Below are positions 7,732 through 21,832 of a stretch of DNA of 64,000 bases, piece after piece; positions within the stretch are counted from its first letter, which is position 1, and each line of letters opens with the position of its first letter. The stretch is from Hypomesus transpacificus. Taxonomy: Eukaryota; Chordata; Actinopteri; Osmeriformes; Osmeridae. Under the pieces are notes generated by a model. It saw only the letters and a list, made by a program, of their open reading frames with translations. It was not told where the DNA came from and made no database searches. Position numbers and translations under genes: made by a program. The stretch is taken from assembly GCF_021917145.1 (NCBI RefSeq), contig NC_061078.1, positions 5,325,808 to 5,389,807 of the forward strand. The letters are read 5' to 3'.

Positions 7732-10700
7732 CTGGGGGAGGGAGGGAGGGGGCGGGGAGGAGAGGGGAGGAGGGAGGAGAGGGGCAGGGGGTTAGCTGAT
7801 TACATCACAAAAACATGCCTCAGTTATCCAGCCTGTTGTCATGGTGAGATGTGTCTTCATTATCGGCGGATCGTTCAGGCTTAGCACTGCCAAGTCAGCG
7901 ACGCTGAGATAAACCTCCGTTTCCAGCCAATATGACTCCTACCTATAAAACTCAGGACATGACACAAGCATGGCTAATCTGTGTGGCTTGTAAAATATGA
8001 CGTGCTTGTTAAGCCGTCACAGTGGGAATGACCTGCGCTGGAGAGATGAAGCTCTCGCCAGGCTGCAGCCTGCAGGCACTGCTCAGGTCTGCAGGAGGGC
8101 GGAGGGCGGGGGGGGGTCAGCACTATAAAAGTCCTTTTTATTAGACGCTCCACAGCAGCCTGACAGACATCACTCAGACTTTACACAGATTTCTTCAATC
8201 AGTTCTGCCTTATAAAACACAGAGAGGAAAGAGAGAGAAAAAAGAGAAAGGAAGAGAGGCAGAGACTCCTTCCTTGCCTGCCTGCCTCTCTCTTTTGCTT
8301 TTCTCTCTTTTGCTTCTCCCGCTTCCCACCTCTACCCCCCTTCCCCTCTCTCTCTCCACTCCTGGCATGCTCTCCAGTATGGACGTACTGTCTCAGGTAT
8401 GCAGGGTCTCTCTCAGAATGCAAACACACCAGCTATGTGACCCAGGCAGTGGCAGAGACTTCACCAGACTAATACCTCCAGGGCGCAAGACCAGAGCAGC
8501 CATAACGGCTGAGCCCCCAGTGAGGGAGGGGAGGGAGGGATGACACGTTCCCCAAGCTAGGCTCACCCTGCTGGGAAGAGAGGTTCTGTGAACTGGGGAG
8601 GATACAGGAGTAGTGTGTGTGCGGGTGTGTGTGTGTAAAAGATGTCTCTTGTCTCTGGTTCCTAACCATAAGCAGTACATCAAGGCTTCATAGCACCGCT
8701 AAAAGAGTAACTGTCTCTAACGTAACAACAACCACGTAACCAGGCCCTCCATGGACCCTCCAGCCCAGTGTTCAACACACCAGCTGAGGGAGGGAGGGAG
8801 GGAGGAATAATAGTGAGTGTGCCCCCTCCCTCTCCTCCTCGGCACGAGCCACAGGGTTTTAGTAGCAGAGTTCCAGAGCCAGCTCTCTCTGCTTTCCAGC
8901 AGAGGAAATCTGATGGCTCGGCCTTGCTGCGGGCGTCTCTCCCGGTCAGCAGAGGGGGGGGGGGGGGGAGGAGACGAGCCCACTTCCCTTTTAATATCCC
9001 CTCCAAGAAACACAGCAAGACTGGGCCCCGTTTCATTACCCTCGCTGCAGCTCCACAGAGCCCAGACGGTCAGGGTTTGTCTGGCAGGGCCGGGGGGGCA
9101 GGATGAGGCCGCAGTAGAGCTGGGCCACCTGCAGGGGGAGCGTCTGGGGGAGCGCAGGGCTGGAGCGCAGGGCTATACAGCCAGGAGGGGGAGAAGAAGA
9201 CATGGGCTCTGGTGAGAGCTCCTGTCAGGAAGACAGGAAGGTCTTTGGAAGAGACTGAAAACAGTGTTCCCATTCGGGGGCCATGCTGCCTTCTCCTTAC
9301 TGGAGAGATTCTCTGAGTGAAGAGAAAAGGAAACAGTGTTTAGTGAAAACACTTGTCCAAACATTTGAGATTCAAACGGAAAGCTACAGAGAGGGAAAGA
9401 GGAAGTTGGGTGAGGGAGAGCTAGAGAAGGAGGGGGAGAGAGGGAGAGAGAGAGAGTTTCCACACGCTAACTCAGTGTTCTGGCCTGTATAAACACCCAC
9501 TGGTTAGCTTCCATGGAAACAAGTGGAGTTAGCACGAAATGTCAGCGTTCGACTCCCTCTCCCCAGCATCGACGCTGTGGATGGTCAGTTCTTCCACTTG
9601 TTAACAGCCTCTCCACGGCTGCATGGAGAGGCCAGCGGGTTGAGGACGACATTGAAAGCACGTTAAAGAGTTTGATGGTTAGAAAGAGGAAGGCTAGTGG
9701 GATAAAGGCCACATACAGTAGTCTGTTTTGAGAAACCGTCCCCTGGAGCCAAAATAAACATTTGCAGATATTTTCTGGACGAAACTTCGCTCCCTCGAGT
9801 CTGCCAGCTCCCCCCCAAACTGAACGCCCCCCCCTCCCAAAGAACCAAATCCTCCGGATTTGAGACGCACAAAACCGATCAAGCCCTCGCGATCTCACAA
9901 CAAACAGCCCTCCCATCCACCTCGCCCAACTTCTTCAACTCTGCAGAACTAACAAGTCATAAATGAAAAGCTCCAGGTTTTATGAGGTTCAGGAGGGAGA
10001 TGGAAGCTGAGTATTTGTCTAACCCCTCACAGGAGAGGGTTATTAATAGCTCCTATCCATTCTTTCTTACAATAGAACAGAATAGATTGAATAACTTCAT
10101 GAATATGTACAGTACTGTGCGAAAGCCTTAAGCACAAAATACAAATTCCCGAAAAGGTAAGCAAAAAATAAATAAATGATGATGAAATTAAAAGGCTAAC
10201 AACATTTCTCAACGGTGCAGTTTTTTACAGCTGCACAAATACAGAAAACAAAAATAAATACTTAAAGACAATATAAAAGTGAAAAATATACTGCATGTTG
10301 GGCTAGGCCTATATAAAAGAAAAAAATATGGACAGAAATATACATGCAGTTTATGTGGCTGTGTATATATGTACAGCTTTATAGATATGATATTCCAGTC
10401 CAGGCCCTTCATCTCGTCCTCTACCTTGGTGTATCACCCCCCCCAGGGTTAGCTCTGTGAGGAGGCCCCGCCTCTCTGAGAGCTCAGACTGCATTTCCAG
10501 ATCAGTGCAGATAAAGAGACGGAGGCCCCATTGCCATGCAGAGCAGCATCTCCTGGGATGGAGACTGTGCGACCAGGGGGCACGGCCTGCTGATATTCAC
10601 CCAGCTCTCTCCCTTCAAATGACTGCCTTTGAACTTCTGCTGACATTTAGCGAGACCACGCAAAGACATTCCAGCGGGCCCCGTGCCTTCATCAGGATGT

Positions 10701-13700
10701 GTAAGTCGTGAGGAATGACGAGAGTTATGCTGCAGTGTTTCAGGTAGAGGATCTCTGCTCGGGCTCATGTCAGAGGAAGAGAAACGAGGGTGTTCATCTC
10801 TGACTAGACAGCAGGAAGACCTGAATCCTTCTGTCTTCCTCCACTAGAATGGGGGGCCAGGCCGGTACTTTACCGACGCCTTGGGCAGTGATGTAGGGAG
10901 GGAGGGAGGGGTGCTGCCTGGGGTGTGCTGTTTGAACCTGTCCAGCCACACACATCAAGTCCTCTTCACAAACCTAACCAGACTGATGGGAAACACCACT
11001 AGATGATAAAGTGGATGGCGTCTACATCTAACGAGTTATGGGAGTCCCCCCGCACTCTCCTCACTCCTGGATATGGGTCTACTGGACCTAATAATGTCTG
11101 TCAGTCTCAGCCTTCTACACACCTCCTCCGCCCTCACCTCAATCCTTCTCTCCTACACGTCTCCCCTCACTCCAATCATTCTCTCCTACACACCTCCTCC
11201 CGCTCTCCAACACATCTCCACACCCTTCTCCAACACAACCCCATCCTTCTCTTCTATGCCCTGGTGGAGAAGCAGGAAGCCGGGTGCACCAGAGTTCAGG
11301 TGATAAGACTTAGTTGGAACACTTCAGTCTTTCAAAACAACTGGCACAGAGCAGGACGCCCAGTGAAAACCCATTCAGGGGTGTTAACCAGGTCTCTGGG
11401 CCCTCCAGCAGAGGCCCCGAGGTAGGGTCACGTCTGGTCCCTGTGCTGGCGGCGAGGGCCAGGGGCCTGAGGAGACGGCAACAACATGACAGCGAGAGGA
11501 CGATTGATCTGATAATGAGCCTAACAGCACCTGACAGCTGGGAGGGATTAGACCCCGGAACAATAGACATTACAGAAAACTTTTAATTCTCTCAATTATC
11601 TTTCATAATACCCAAACCCCTAACGGATATGGCTCAGTGTTCACGCATGCGTACTGGAAGGGAGGAGGGTCAAATTAATTAAGTATGATTGATAAAGCTC
11701 AGCCTGGAAGGCTTAGGCCAATGAATAATTTAGTGTAATGTAATTAGCTGAATGTTCGCAGCCAACAGCAGGTGCCAGAGCCAGAATGAACTCTAAATGA
11801 GTGGCGTTTGCTTTCACACAACCCTTAGTGGTGCACACCGCTATCTCAGCGAAGAAGTCAGCTGAACACTCAGTCCAGACCTGCAAACACAGACAGCAAC
11901 TGGGAAGGGTAACCTGAGCCCTAGGAGGCAAACTGGGAACCACCAAGATGAGATACAAAAACGATTCCTAATACAAACCTATGTCACTTAAGGATAAAAT
12001 GCAAAGTGAAAAATGCTAAACTGAGCCATCAGATATCCTGGTGCCAGAACCTGTTGGGATGAGGAAGTTCCAGCTGTTAGACTGCAATGCTGGGCCTGAT
12101 CCAACAGACACTCCATTGATTTAACCATTCTTTTCACCACGTCTGTCGACCAATCAGATCAACAAGCAGGGGAGGGGTTGGCACTTTACAGGAAGTCCAC
12201 GATGATTATAAAGAGGCATCGCCTGTGTCCGGGCAGACTGGGATGGACTGATTGTCCTGATCAGGGATTTCCGCAGTGCTGTACCTTTGGATAGATTAAC
12301 ACCCTGGTTGACCCCTCTCTTGTAAGAGCTTGCACCTGCAGGCTGGTAATCTCTTCAATCAGGAGGCCTCACACAAAACCACTGCACAGGCTTACAGAAC
12401 GCTCCACATCCCTCAACTGACAGCATTTTCCTAAGATTAAAGATCAGAAATATATTTCCTCTGCCACAGAGGAGAAGCTATCAAGGAACTGTGGAATTCT
12501 CCTAGAGGAACGTCATGTCAAATAAAGCTCATGAATCACGCCCGGACAAAGTCCCTCCAGTGGAACCCTCTGAATTCAACTACATTTACATTTAGTCATT
12601 TAGCAGACGCTCTTATCCAGAGCGACTTACAGTAAGTACAGGGACATTCCCCCCGAGGCAAGTAGGGTGAAGTGCCTTGCCCAAGGACACAACATCATTT
12701 GGCACGGCCAGGAATCGATCTGGCAACCTTCAGATTACTAGCCCGATTCCCTACCCACTCAACCGTCTGACTCCCCCACACTATATTGCCCGCAATGCTG
12801 GGTAGGGCCTCGGCAGGAACACCTGCCAGGGAGACTCCTCACCACTCCTACCCTAAACACGACACAACTTATCTGTCAGGGAAATAGGAAAATCACAGCA
12901 CAGTTCTTCTTGACAATGTACTCAATTAATTTCCTCTGTGAAGTATTTCTCTCATCTTTTGAAAAACCAAAGTGTAATCTATGAAAAAACCTGGACATTG
13001 CGCTATACACCTTAAATGTCACCTGCCCTCCACTCACGTCCTTGGGTACACTGACAGAGATCAATGTCATCAATACCTCAACATGAATTCGCTATTCAAG
13101 AGACTCTCCCCCTAAGGTAGTTATACGCCGTGGAGTATATTGTGCAGTGTGGTTAGGCATTACCTTAACGATCTCTCAACAAAAGTAATTAAAACGATAT
13201 TGAATAAACATGAAGCTGAACCACAGGCACTCGGCCCTCCTGAAGAGATATGAAATGATAAACGGTGTTTTCACACTTGGTCAGTCAGCCCTCTCCGAGC
13301 GCAGCTTCTAGAAGGTTCACACAATAATGGAATGTTACATGCTTGATGACCTGGAGGAGGAACCACTATCACACTCTCCCCATTGTGACATTTACACAAT
13401 GTATCAAACGGAAGATTCATAATGAAAACGGAAGGAAAGGACATGGGTATAACAATGCATTAGGTAGACTTCTGGAGAGGCATAGGGGAGGTTATTATTA
13501 GAGTGAGGGAGAAAACCAGCACGTTCATATTAAATAAATACAATTAAATTCTCAAGCTCGCTACACTCAGAAAATCTTTCCAGGAACACGGCGACACACA
13601 CGTCTCGGTCACCTTCACCTGAAGCACAGTTCAGGAAAGCAGCACTTAAGCACACATCACACACTGTCAAAGAAACAATTACTTTAAACAGAAGAAAAAC

Positions 13701-14682
13701 AGCTTTTTACACAAACCTTGTGTTTCTAAGATTAAATAACTTTAACGCAAGAAGCAGGTAAGCGGCAACAATGAAAACTAGGAAATCATTTGTTAAATGT
13801 CTTTCTTGAACACCTTGACGTATTCCGGCTTGCCAAATTATACTGTAGACAGCTTCAAAGCAGCTGATTGTGGTTAACAGTCTTAAAAACTATCTATGAA
13901 AGCAGCAGGTGATGGCTAACAACTGCTTACTATAGATTAGCACATGACCGACTACATTGTTCCAACTTCTGTTTGAAAAACAAGGCTTTGGACATTTTTT
14001 TATTAACCATTTGTTTGAACTTAGTGGGAATCAGGATTTAATTGAAAGTGTTTAAAAATGCGTATTAAGCTAAACATATCTGAACAAGTACCATAGCAAC
14101 GCATCCTCCAAGTACCTCAGTCACAGTATTCCACGATCATCTCAACTGGAGCAGCTCTCTCTTTCTCTCTCTCTGGAGAGCTCATAAATGCTCATAACTA
14201 AGTAGAAAGGGCCCGACTGCATTTATGGATATAAGCATTTGGAGCATGAGGTGATGAGTCACCACTACAGGTCAGTGTTGCAGGTTCAGTTTAAGATCTC
14301 CAAAATTCATACCATGTCAAACTTGGAGCTTGTAATCATTTACAGACTTAATGGAGAGTAATGTTGTTATAGGGTCCGCATTCCACACAATAACGATACA
14401 TTTAAAAAAATCTAATAAAAGAATGATAAAAAAGGTGGACCCATATATTAATCAACTTTTCTTCAATATACAAAACAGTGCACTTGTGTGGGGAGTATGC
14501 AGGGGTGCATGACACTACAGTTGCCATGGAAACACTTTCTCGCGAGGAGGATAGGAACAAAGCTCAAGGCAGCACCATTGTCGTTGCTTACGTATTAAGG
14601 CTAGCTGTGCATGTCATTACAGATGTATTGCAGAAAAAAAAAGCTGGCACATACACAATTGAACACCGGTTTTCAAACTCAC
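7732..14682 (-). other. abhd17c: Intron 1 of abhd17c (6.95 kb)
   Basis: The intron is bounded by GTGAGT at the exon 1 side and CCCCCAG at the exon 2 side. It contains a tRNA-derived SINE (12581-12777), purine-rich patches near 8220-8260 and 9380-9455, a G-run near 8948-8960, and a 25-bp fragment at 10110-10136 that also occurs near 47211. I see no other exon. Open reading frames here are short and lack family resemblance. Confidence 0.85.
12581..12777 (-). mobile_element. tRNA-derived SINE with V-SINE-like tail
   Basis: Read on the minus strand, a tRNA-like head (GGTTGAGTGGGTAGGG as A box, GATCGATTCCTGG as B box) is followed by the core GCAAGGCACTTCACCCTA. The tail is GTCGCTCTGGATAAGAGCG then TCTGCTAAATG with AAATGTAAATG at the end. 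This arrangement and tail are typical of fish tRNA-derived SINEs. Partial relics of the same family are seen at 20846-20880 (minus), 49945-49995 (plus) and 57385-57430 (plus). Confidence 0.85.
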
Positions 14683-15167
14683 TTGTTTCTCAGCACCTGC
14701 CAAGCCGCCTCGATATCTGCATATAGGTTTTTCTCCGACGGCTTACCGCTACTGACACCGTAGCCTGAATAATCGTAGGAGAATACATTGCAGTTGATCC
14801 TGGACCCAAGGCCGATGTAGAAACTGCACATCTGGCCCAGGTCTACTGCGTTGCCGTGAGAAAATAGCAATGTGTACCGACTGTTTGGGGCACAGCGTAC
14901 GAACATGCAGCCAACCCGGTTACCCCTACTGGTCCTGGTGTTAAACACCTCGACAGCATCCAGTTCCCGCTGGGAGTACTGCCAGTCCGCGCGCTCGGTT
15001 AAATGTAAACTACTGGTCCCGTTAGCATCGGTGTGCACAGAATACGTGGGCTCCGGGGGGAGAAATGCCAGTTTAGCCGCTATACGACTGGGACATGGAG
15101 GGCAACAGAACAGCCAGCATAGTTCGCCAAGGGAAAAACCATTCATTCTCGGGCCTTGTTCGGGCAT
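14683..15167 (-). CDS. abhd17c: abhd17c exon 1 (N-terminal part of the depalmitoylating hydrolase)
   Basis: The start [20 protein letters not shown] matches the ABHD17C-specific N-terminus; paralogues begin at the later Met. The Cys cluster CWLFCCPPC (residues 17-25) is the palmitoylated membrane anchor of the family. [11 protein letters not shown] (about residues 103-113) holds the HG oxyanion-hole region, followed by [20 protein letters not shown]. The Ala/Pro-rich insert of mammalian ABHD17C after PPEPTY is replaced here by a short HTDANGTSS segment. The exon ends CTGAGAAACAA/GTGAGT in phase 2 and joins exon 2 in frame. The neighbour arnt2 and the shared orientation support the C paralogue over A or B. 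Confidence 0.97.
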
Positions 15168-15620
15168 TGAGGCTCGGAATTACCCGATAGATGCTTTCCC
15201 TTAGAAAACGACAACAAGCTAATACTACTGGCTATATTGTCCACCTGTTTTCGGGCAACAAAATACTTAAAGCAATTCTCGGATGGGTAGTTAGATAGCT
15301 AGGACCTATCTAACATCGGCTAACTAGCTTGGCTAGCTAATGTCCTTTCTTTTGTATAGCTTGATGGCTAGCTAGCTATTAGCATGAGAAATTAAGCTCA
15401 AACCCAGACAGCCATTGCATTGGTTCGGTTATTGAATGTGTGCCACGAAAATGCTGGAGCAAAATCCATGCAAAAACTGTCAAGTACAAAACAACGCCGG
15501 TTGATCAATTAAGACCTTGTCAAACATAAACGTCAAAGTAGCAAGCTTGCTAGCGCAGTGTATTCGGCCATAGCACCGATGCCAAATAAAGGATTTCCGG
15601 GAATACCGGATATCCTTGTT
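15168..15620 (-). promoter_or_regulatory. Probable 5' UTR and promoter region of abhd17c
   Basis: This lies immediately upstream of the start codon. I cannot place a TATA box or transcription start; the region is assigned by position only. It contains many AGCTAGC-type palindromic hexamers at 15310-15380 of unknown meaning. Confidence 0.3.
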
Positions 15621-18600
15621 CGCTGTTTATCATTTTCCGCACCTTTGTATTGACCCTTGCACATTGTAAACCTTGGCTCGTGCATTTATTCTAATTTGTC
15701 ACACACACAAATATATAATACGTTATGTTTTGGGGGATATTTGTAAAGTATATACATAACATATCTTATATATGTTTTCGTAATTTTTTTTATATATCTT
15801 ATTATTATCTACTGTGCTTTTTCTTTTACATTTTGTAAGTTGTTGATAGCTTGTGAAAAAAGTTGTAGAGTCTGTTCATCAGGGTCTCTTTTGGCAAAAT
15901 TCATGTTAGGATAATAGCACAGCTTCATGCAGATTCATCAACTTTGTGTCAGATAGGTGTCACGGTCACAAATGATGCACTGCAGTGTTTTTTTTTTTTT
16001 ACCGCAAGTCAGATTTGTCCTGTTTGAGCGTGGCAATTTGGCGCATTACGAACCACCAAAAGCCTCCCACATTACTATACCTTATAGGGACATTAAAGGA
16101 GAACCAGGTGTGGTTGGGCTGTTGAAACACTTAATAGTAGGTAAGAAATCTGTGCACACTGCCCACCATCGTAAAATAACCATATGGAGTGGATACTGGG
16201 CTGTATTTATCATAGCCAGGAGGATCAGGCATATTGCTAGTTGGTCTGATGAGCTCCAAACTGTCTGTGTAAATGTTCTGAAAAGACAAGCTTGGCATTA
16301 GTAGGCAAAGATTGCTCAGACCCTTTCATGTAGTATGGAGATGAAAGAAAGCTATTATGGAATATGTTGAGAGCAGTATTCTTTCCTCTTTTTTCCAAAA
16401 ATTAACGTTTTGCTACCACATCTACATATGTAAAGGAGATTAACAGAGAGGGACAGATCTTAGAACAAACTTATCAGACTTATTGATGACCTCAAAAGTC
16501 CTAAAGTCCTGTGTACCTCTGCTAAAATACCACTATCTCAAGTCTTCCTGCCAGACGAAAGCTAGTTCACGCCACTAACTGTGCTGCATTGGGGGGCTGA
16601 ACAAACTACCCAGAAGAAGCCTAACCAACTGGAAGATAAGGCAAGAGTGCAAACCTAGTCCAGTTGACATTCTAGGCAGATTCACTCGTGTTCAAAGTAT
16701 TTGAAAGCACACAAACTTGTTTCTTATGGATCAGTGCTCAATATGAACGTGCACAATTGCCACTCTATAAATAGCAGTTAGGCTGTGAAAAATTTGAAGC
16801 AGAAATCCATCTTTAAATCTGTGAAAAGTTTACAGGCTGGCTTCAGACTGGTGTTGTTTCATTTTGGTTACATAAGCAGCTTCCAGTTATGAACTTCTGC
16901 CCTGAGGATGTTGGAGAGACAGAGAGGATCTGGAAACCAATCCCACAGAACAATGTCCTCCATCCAGCAGAGCAGCAACTGCTGTTTCTCTGCTGGTGGA
17001 CCGGAGGCCGGGACAAAGTTGTCCACAGACACTGATCCAAAACCAGTCAGTGTGTTCACCTCCCTATGCTGTTATGGTTGGGATTTGGGAGTAGCAGGCT
17101 GATCCTGGGCCTGTTCCCAAACTCAGATACCTTCTAGAGTGGGCGTTTTCCTCAGATTGGATCCAGCTTCGTGTGTTTTCCAGGCAGGGCTGAGATGCTC
17201 CCAGCTCAATGGAGGGTGGGGATGGCTAAGCTACCAGGGAATGTAGAGTCTGATCAAAACCATGGGGCTGGACTGCAAGCCCTCTCTGGAATGCCTGCTC
17301 CAGTACACCTCTTGCTGCCAAAGGCTTCTGAGCAATAATCTGACCCTGGCCTTCTTTCAGTGTATTTGTACCATGAGCCCCTGTGTTTATACATGGATGT
17401 GTGGTAGTCATGGGTTAGTACAAAAATGCATTGGCATTTCAAATGTTCCGTTTAATCCAAGCAAACCGAATGTATATTTGTTCTTGCACAAGTCCTTCTT
17501 TAGTTGGAAAATTATATTTTTTATATTAGACATTCAAACAACCCATTGTATTTGATACAATCACCCAGACACATGCATAAGCAAAATATAACTGTTAATG
17601 GTGCAAATGAAGTCTCTGTCATTCTAGAATAAAGGTTATCATCGGGTCTTTATCCACAAAAACACATTAACTATCATGGCAGGGTTCTCAAATAACCTTA
17701 CTCTCAACATTATTCCTAAACTGAATCTACAATGGATACCACAAAAATGCCTGTGTATCCCTTTCAGTCTGCCAGAAACAATATAATGCTATAAGAACAA
17801 GACTTCTATTTCAAGAGGTCAGCTGTTGCTGAAGAATTTTATTTAAGGACAAAGAGTTATAACAAGATTGGAATCTAAACCAACACTTAAAAGGTGTAAA
17901 TGTGTGTTACAGAGAGGGCTAAGAGCTATTTATTGTGACGGCAGACTATCAAAGCTGTATGTTTTATCAGCTGTGAGTCATCATGACCAGGTCTGCCAGG
18001 GGCCTTTGGGTAATTTGACCCCTTGAACGTCACCCTCTGTCCTGCTTCCCGCTTTGAGCATCAGCCCTCACCCCCTACAGCGTCTTCCTGTCCAAAACAC
18101 TGTCCACAAAAGCCTGGCCAGCCAATCCCAGAGATGATAAATCTGTTCATTGCTGTAGGCCTGACCTCGTATCACCAAAGCAGAACAGTGGCTGAGGGGC
18201 TGCATGTGGCCCAATAAAACCCAATTGCGTAATTGAGGGGAAATCACTCAATGGCTTACATTCACAAGTGACCAAAACTCTCCCCAGGCTAATGTTTGAT
18301 GAAGTCAAAAACACCAATAACCTTGTTATCTCACTATACAAAGCTGGTTAGAGCGTCAATGAAGGAGAGCCCAGTCTGTTGGTTATTCAACTGGAGTGGA
18401 TGACTCATTCTTGCTGAGAACACAGGCTCTTAATCTCCATCTAACGTGACCATTCAAACAACAGCAGCGACTTCTTCTAAAAGCCCTTGTGAATTTAATA
18501 ACAGTGTTTATTTCAGCCACAGAGACAAAACACATCCATCTGAAGCACTTACCCATCAGAGGAGCTCCAGAAAATGATACTTCACACTCGAGGAGAACAC

Positions 18601-19854
18601 AAATGTTTTACAGCTCTCAATCCCACTGCAGTAAAATAACAACCCTGTAGCAAACAGAGGTCAACAGGCGGCACGTACAGCTGTTATCACAACAACACAC
18701 AACAACTGCCAGGAAACATGATTGGTCGTGAGGGTGTGCGTTTGTGTGGAACAGTAGGACAACAATGGTGGAGCCTGATATACTCAGCTCTGATGTTATA
18801 TGTCCATCCATCAATGTCACCATCAGGTCCAGACCCTACATATCCCTCCACACTGGGTTCAGACCCTCATATCCCTACACACTGGGCCTGGACCCCATGG
18901 TTCCAGACCTGTATTAGTGCACTGGGCTCAGCTCTCCTGCTGCTGGAGGTGACACTACCAGACCACTGTAGACTGGAGGGGAACACGTGTGATCAGCTCC
19001 GTTCATCTGTTCACATCCAGAGCTCCTGCACTACTGTAGATGAGTGAGAACGCCAGTCCGCCCCAAAGGACGGGCATCCTCGTTAGGTAGAACAACAACA
19101 ACATTTCCTCCCGTTCTCCAATCCGACATACTGGTTCACTGAAGGCCTTCTTCCTGTGAGACGGCCAAGGGACACAATGAGCTTCCAATTAGCCAGTGGG
19201 AGTGGCTTTCAACTAGCGAGCGACCATTCCCCACCGCGCAGCGATGGGGACGGAAACTCATTACCACGTGGAGATATTCATGCTTCTGTACAGCAAAGCA
19301 CTCGACCACAACTCCACTAATGGTCGGTGGTAACCGGCTAATTGAACATCCCGAGGAGTTCTCAAATGAACACAAACCCCCCGAGGTCCATCGTATGCCT
19401 GGGAACAGTCAAACTGCCCACCAGGAGAGGAAAAGGAACAATGAATGCCCTCGTGTTATTACAAGCCATTACTCCCTTGACAGGAGACCGCCGTATCATT
19501 GCCAATTAGTCCTGGTAGTCTGGGGGGAAACAGAGACCTCTCGGTTCTGACAGAGGCTCGGAGAGGTTCTATTCCTGAATCCAGTTGCTTTGGGCGACCT
19601 TGTGATGTCATTGGGCACGGTATGTTAGAAGGTTGGCAGAGATGGAGGTCAGTTAAGTGACCAGAGGGAACATGAGACTCACTGCTCCTGAGAAAGATGG
19701 TTTTGATAGCTAATCTTCAACCATTGTGTTTGGACAAGGACAGTAACATAACAGATGTGGATAGAACAGTCCTGTTGCTTTATCTGACCGGCTGCCAAGA
19801 TAGATAACCCTGGTCTGAGAATGTTGGTGTGTGTATGTGTGTGTTTGTGCATGT

Positions 19855-19995
19855 GAGTGAGTAAATGAGTGTGTGAGGGAGGAGGAGAGAGAGGGAGGGA
19901 GTGTGTGAGGAAGGGAGGGAGGGAGTGTTTGAGGAAGGGACTGTGTGAGGGAGGGAGTGTGTGAGGGAGGGAGTGTGTGAGGGAGGGAGGGACAT
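19855..19995. repeat. GTGTGAGGGAGGGA-type tandem repeat
   Basis: Degenerate units of about 16-18 bp built from GAGGGAGGGAGTGTGT, with a variant GTGTTTGAGGAAGG. It is low-complexity sequence. Confidence 0.75.
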
Positions 19996-21459
19996 TGTTT
20001 TAGCCATGTACAGTTTTCTCATTTTTATCAACTAACATTGACCAGTGGCTCCACATGATGAAATGTTGAAAACAGTATCACTGGACAAGAAGGAAGGGTA
20101 AACAAGCTGTTGGTGAAGGAAGCTTGGCTGAGGGTTGTTTTGCTAGAATGCTGTTGTCAGTGTGCTTGGAGGAGAAGCACAGCACAGTCATTTAGGCCTG
20201 TCCGAGCACAGACTGGCAGCACACAGGCGCCAGCACCAGCCTTGGCAACGATGGCACATGTACACACACACATAGCCAATACCACACGCACAAACACACA
20301 CACACACATACCCAAAAGCACACGCACGTACACGGACAGATTCCATACCTCTGCAGTGATTACAGGGCCTGGAGGCCGTGCCGTTTTCACCTCATTTACA
20401 ACACCGCTACTCGACTCTCCCAAACACACACAAGCTCAGCAGCTATCAGGTGATGCCAATCAGACAAGATAGGAGAGCTGGAGCCAAACAACACCACCAG
20501 TACATGTAGCTGCAGACTCACTGAGGAGACGCCCTAGGAAACAACTGTCTCTCTCTCTTTCTCTCTCTCTCCGTCTCCCAGGCCTCTCTCACGCTACTCC
20601 TCACGTCCTTCACAAGTGCTCCGGAGCTTAGCGAATGTCAGAAAGGAATTTACAGGCTAATCTGCGTGCATGTCCTGTCAGGACGGAATGTAGCCTCCCA
20701 TTTCAAATGTTCTACCTGACTCTGCGAGGAAGTCGTGCCAACTGAACTTCGAACAGACTTTCCACATGACATCCCACTTTTCAGAGGGGTTTTCATGCTG
20801 TATCAGAACGTATCCGATATATGCCGAATATTAAACGTTTTGTTTAATGTGTTCATTTAGCAGACACTTATCTGAAGCATCATACAGGGGGGGTGGGCCG
20901 AATGCTCTCCAACAGACGCATGCCCTGACTGTAGAGTTATCACCTGGCTGTTTTCAGAGATAACAGCTTTAGAACTGTTTATCTCAATAGCAACAAATGT
21001 CCATAGAGAGGGGAGGGTAAGTAGGCTAAGCCTCCACATAAGCCTCCCTAACCAAAACAGACACTTATCCATTCTGTGTCAAGTGGTTTTGAAGAAGAGG
21101 GCCGGTGTCCGGTAAGCGCCGCAGTTGACAGACTCCTGCCCAGACACTTCCTACCTCCTGAAAGAAAGGAAGTGTTCCGAGTCTAACATGAAGCCATTAT
21201 GATATGCTATCACCGCTACGGGTCAAGTACTTAAGCTTCAGTACACCTCGTTCAGGACAACCGACACACACCCTTTCACTGGAGCGACCCTGTGAGGAAG
21301 GGATAGGTGGTCACCACCCTTACATCAGAGCTCATCCTTCAAATTCTCACACACACACACACAGACACACACACAGACTAACCCTGAGAACCCTGGGAGA
21401 GCCCAACTCAGCGCCTCCCTCACGTCCTCTGTGCTTCCTACAGGAAAGGAGGGGCACAC

Positions 21460-21596
21460 ACAAACCAGGAACACAGTTTGAAGGACACACAGACACACCA
21501 GGACCACGGCTTGAAGGACACACACACACACACCAGGACCACGAATTGAGGGACACACACACACACCAGAACCACGGCTTGACGGACAACGGAAAA
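21460..21596. repeat. CA-rich minisatellite, about four units of 30-35 bp
   Basis: Units combine (AC)n with CCAGGACCACGGCTTGA-like text; variants have CACGAATTGAGGG or CAGAACCACGGC. Confidence 0.75.
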
Positions 21597-21826
21597 CTAC
21601 AGTAGGATGTGGACTGAAGGGTCACAACGACAGCAGATCTCCTTATCAGTGGTCTAGATCTGAGCAGGGCTGGCAGACATCTTCTCTTGTCTGGAACATT
21701 AGGATGTTAAAACATGACCGTTTGGGGGTGAGAGAGAAAAAATAAGAAAGAGGATGAAAATTCACCCAATAACAAGTTTGTAATCAGATGCATGTGTTTG
21801 ATTGGAAACCACGTAACCAATAAGAA

Positions 21827-21832
21827 TTTATT
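21827..21832 (-). terminator. Probable arnt2 poly(A) signal AATAAA
   Basis: Minus-strand AATAAA lies 1.35 kb after the arnt2 stop codon with no gene between. A variant ATTAAA is also present near 22440. Which of them is used cannot be told from sequence. Confidence 0.45.

Larger units (their letters stand above)
15621..21826. other. Intergenic DNA between abhd17c and arnt2
   Basis: No supported gene. It contains an AT-rich stretch at 15700-15840, a purine/GTGTGAGG-rich repeat at 19855-19995, (CA)n tracts near 20265-20320, a SINE-tail relic at 20846-20880, and a short CA-rich tandem repeat at 21460-21596 with units like CCAGGACCACGGCTTGA. A 114-codon plus-strand frame at 15957-16301 has no recognisable family. 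Confidence 0.7.

Noticed and set aside
6830-7799. Collagen-like Pro/Gly/Gln proteins
   Set aside because: Translation of the exon 2-donor minisatellite on the wrong strand for abhd17c.
15957-16301. 114-codon plus-strand frame between the genes
   Set aside because: No recognisable domain, no splice context, and not near an obvious promoter; kept out for lack of support.
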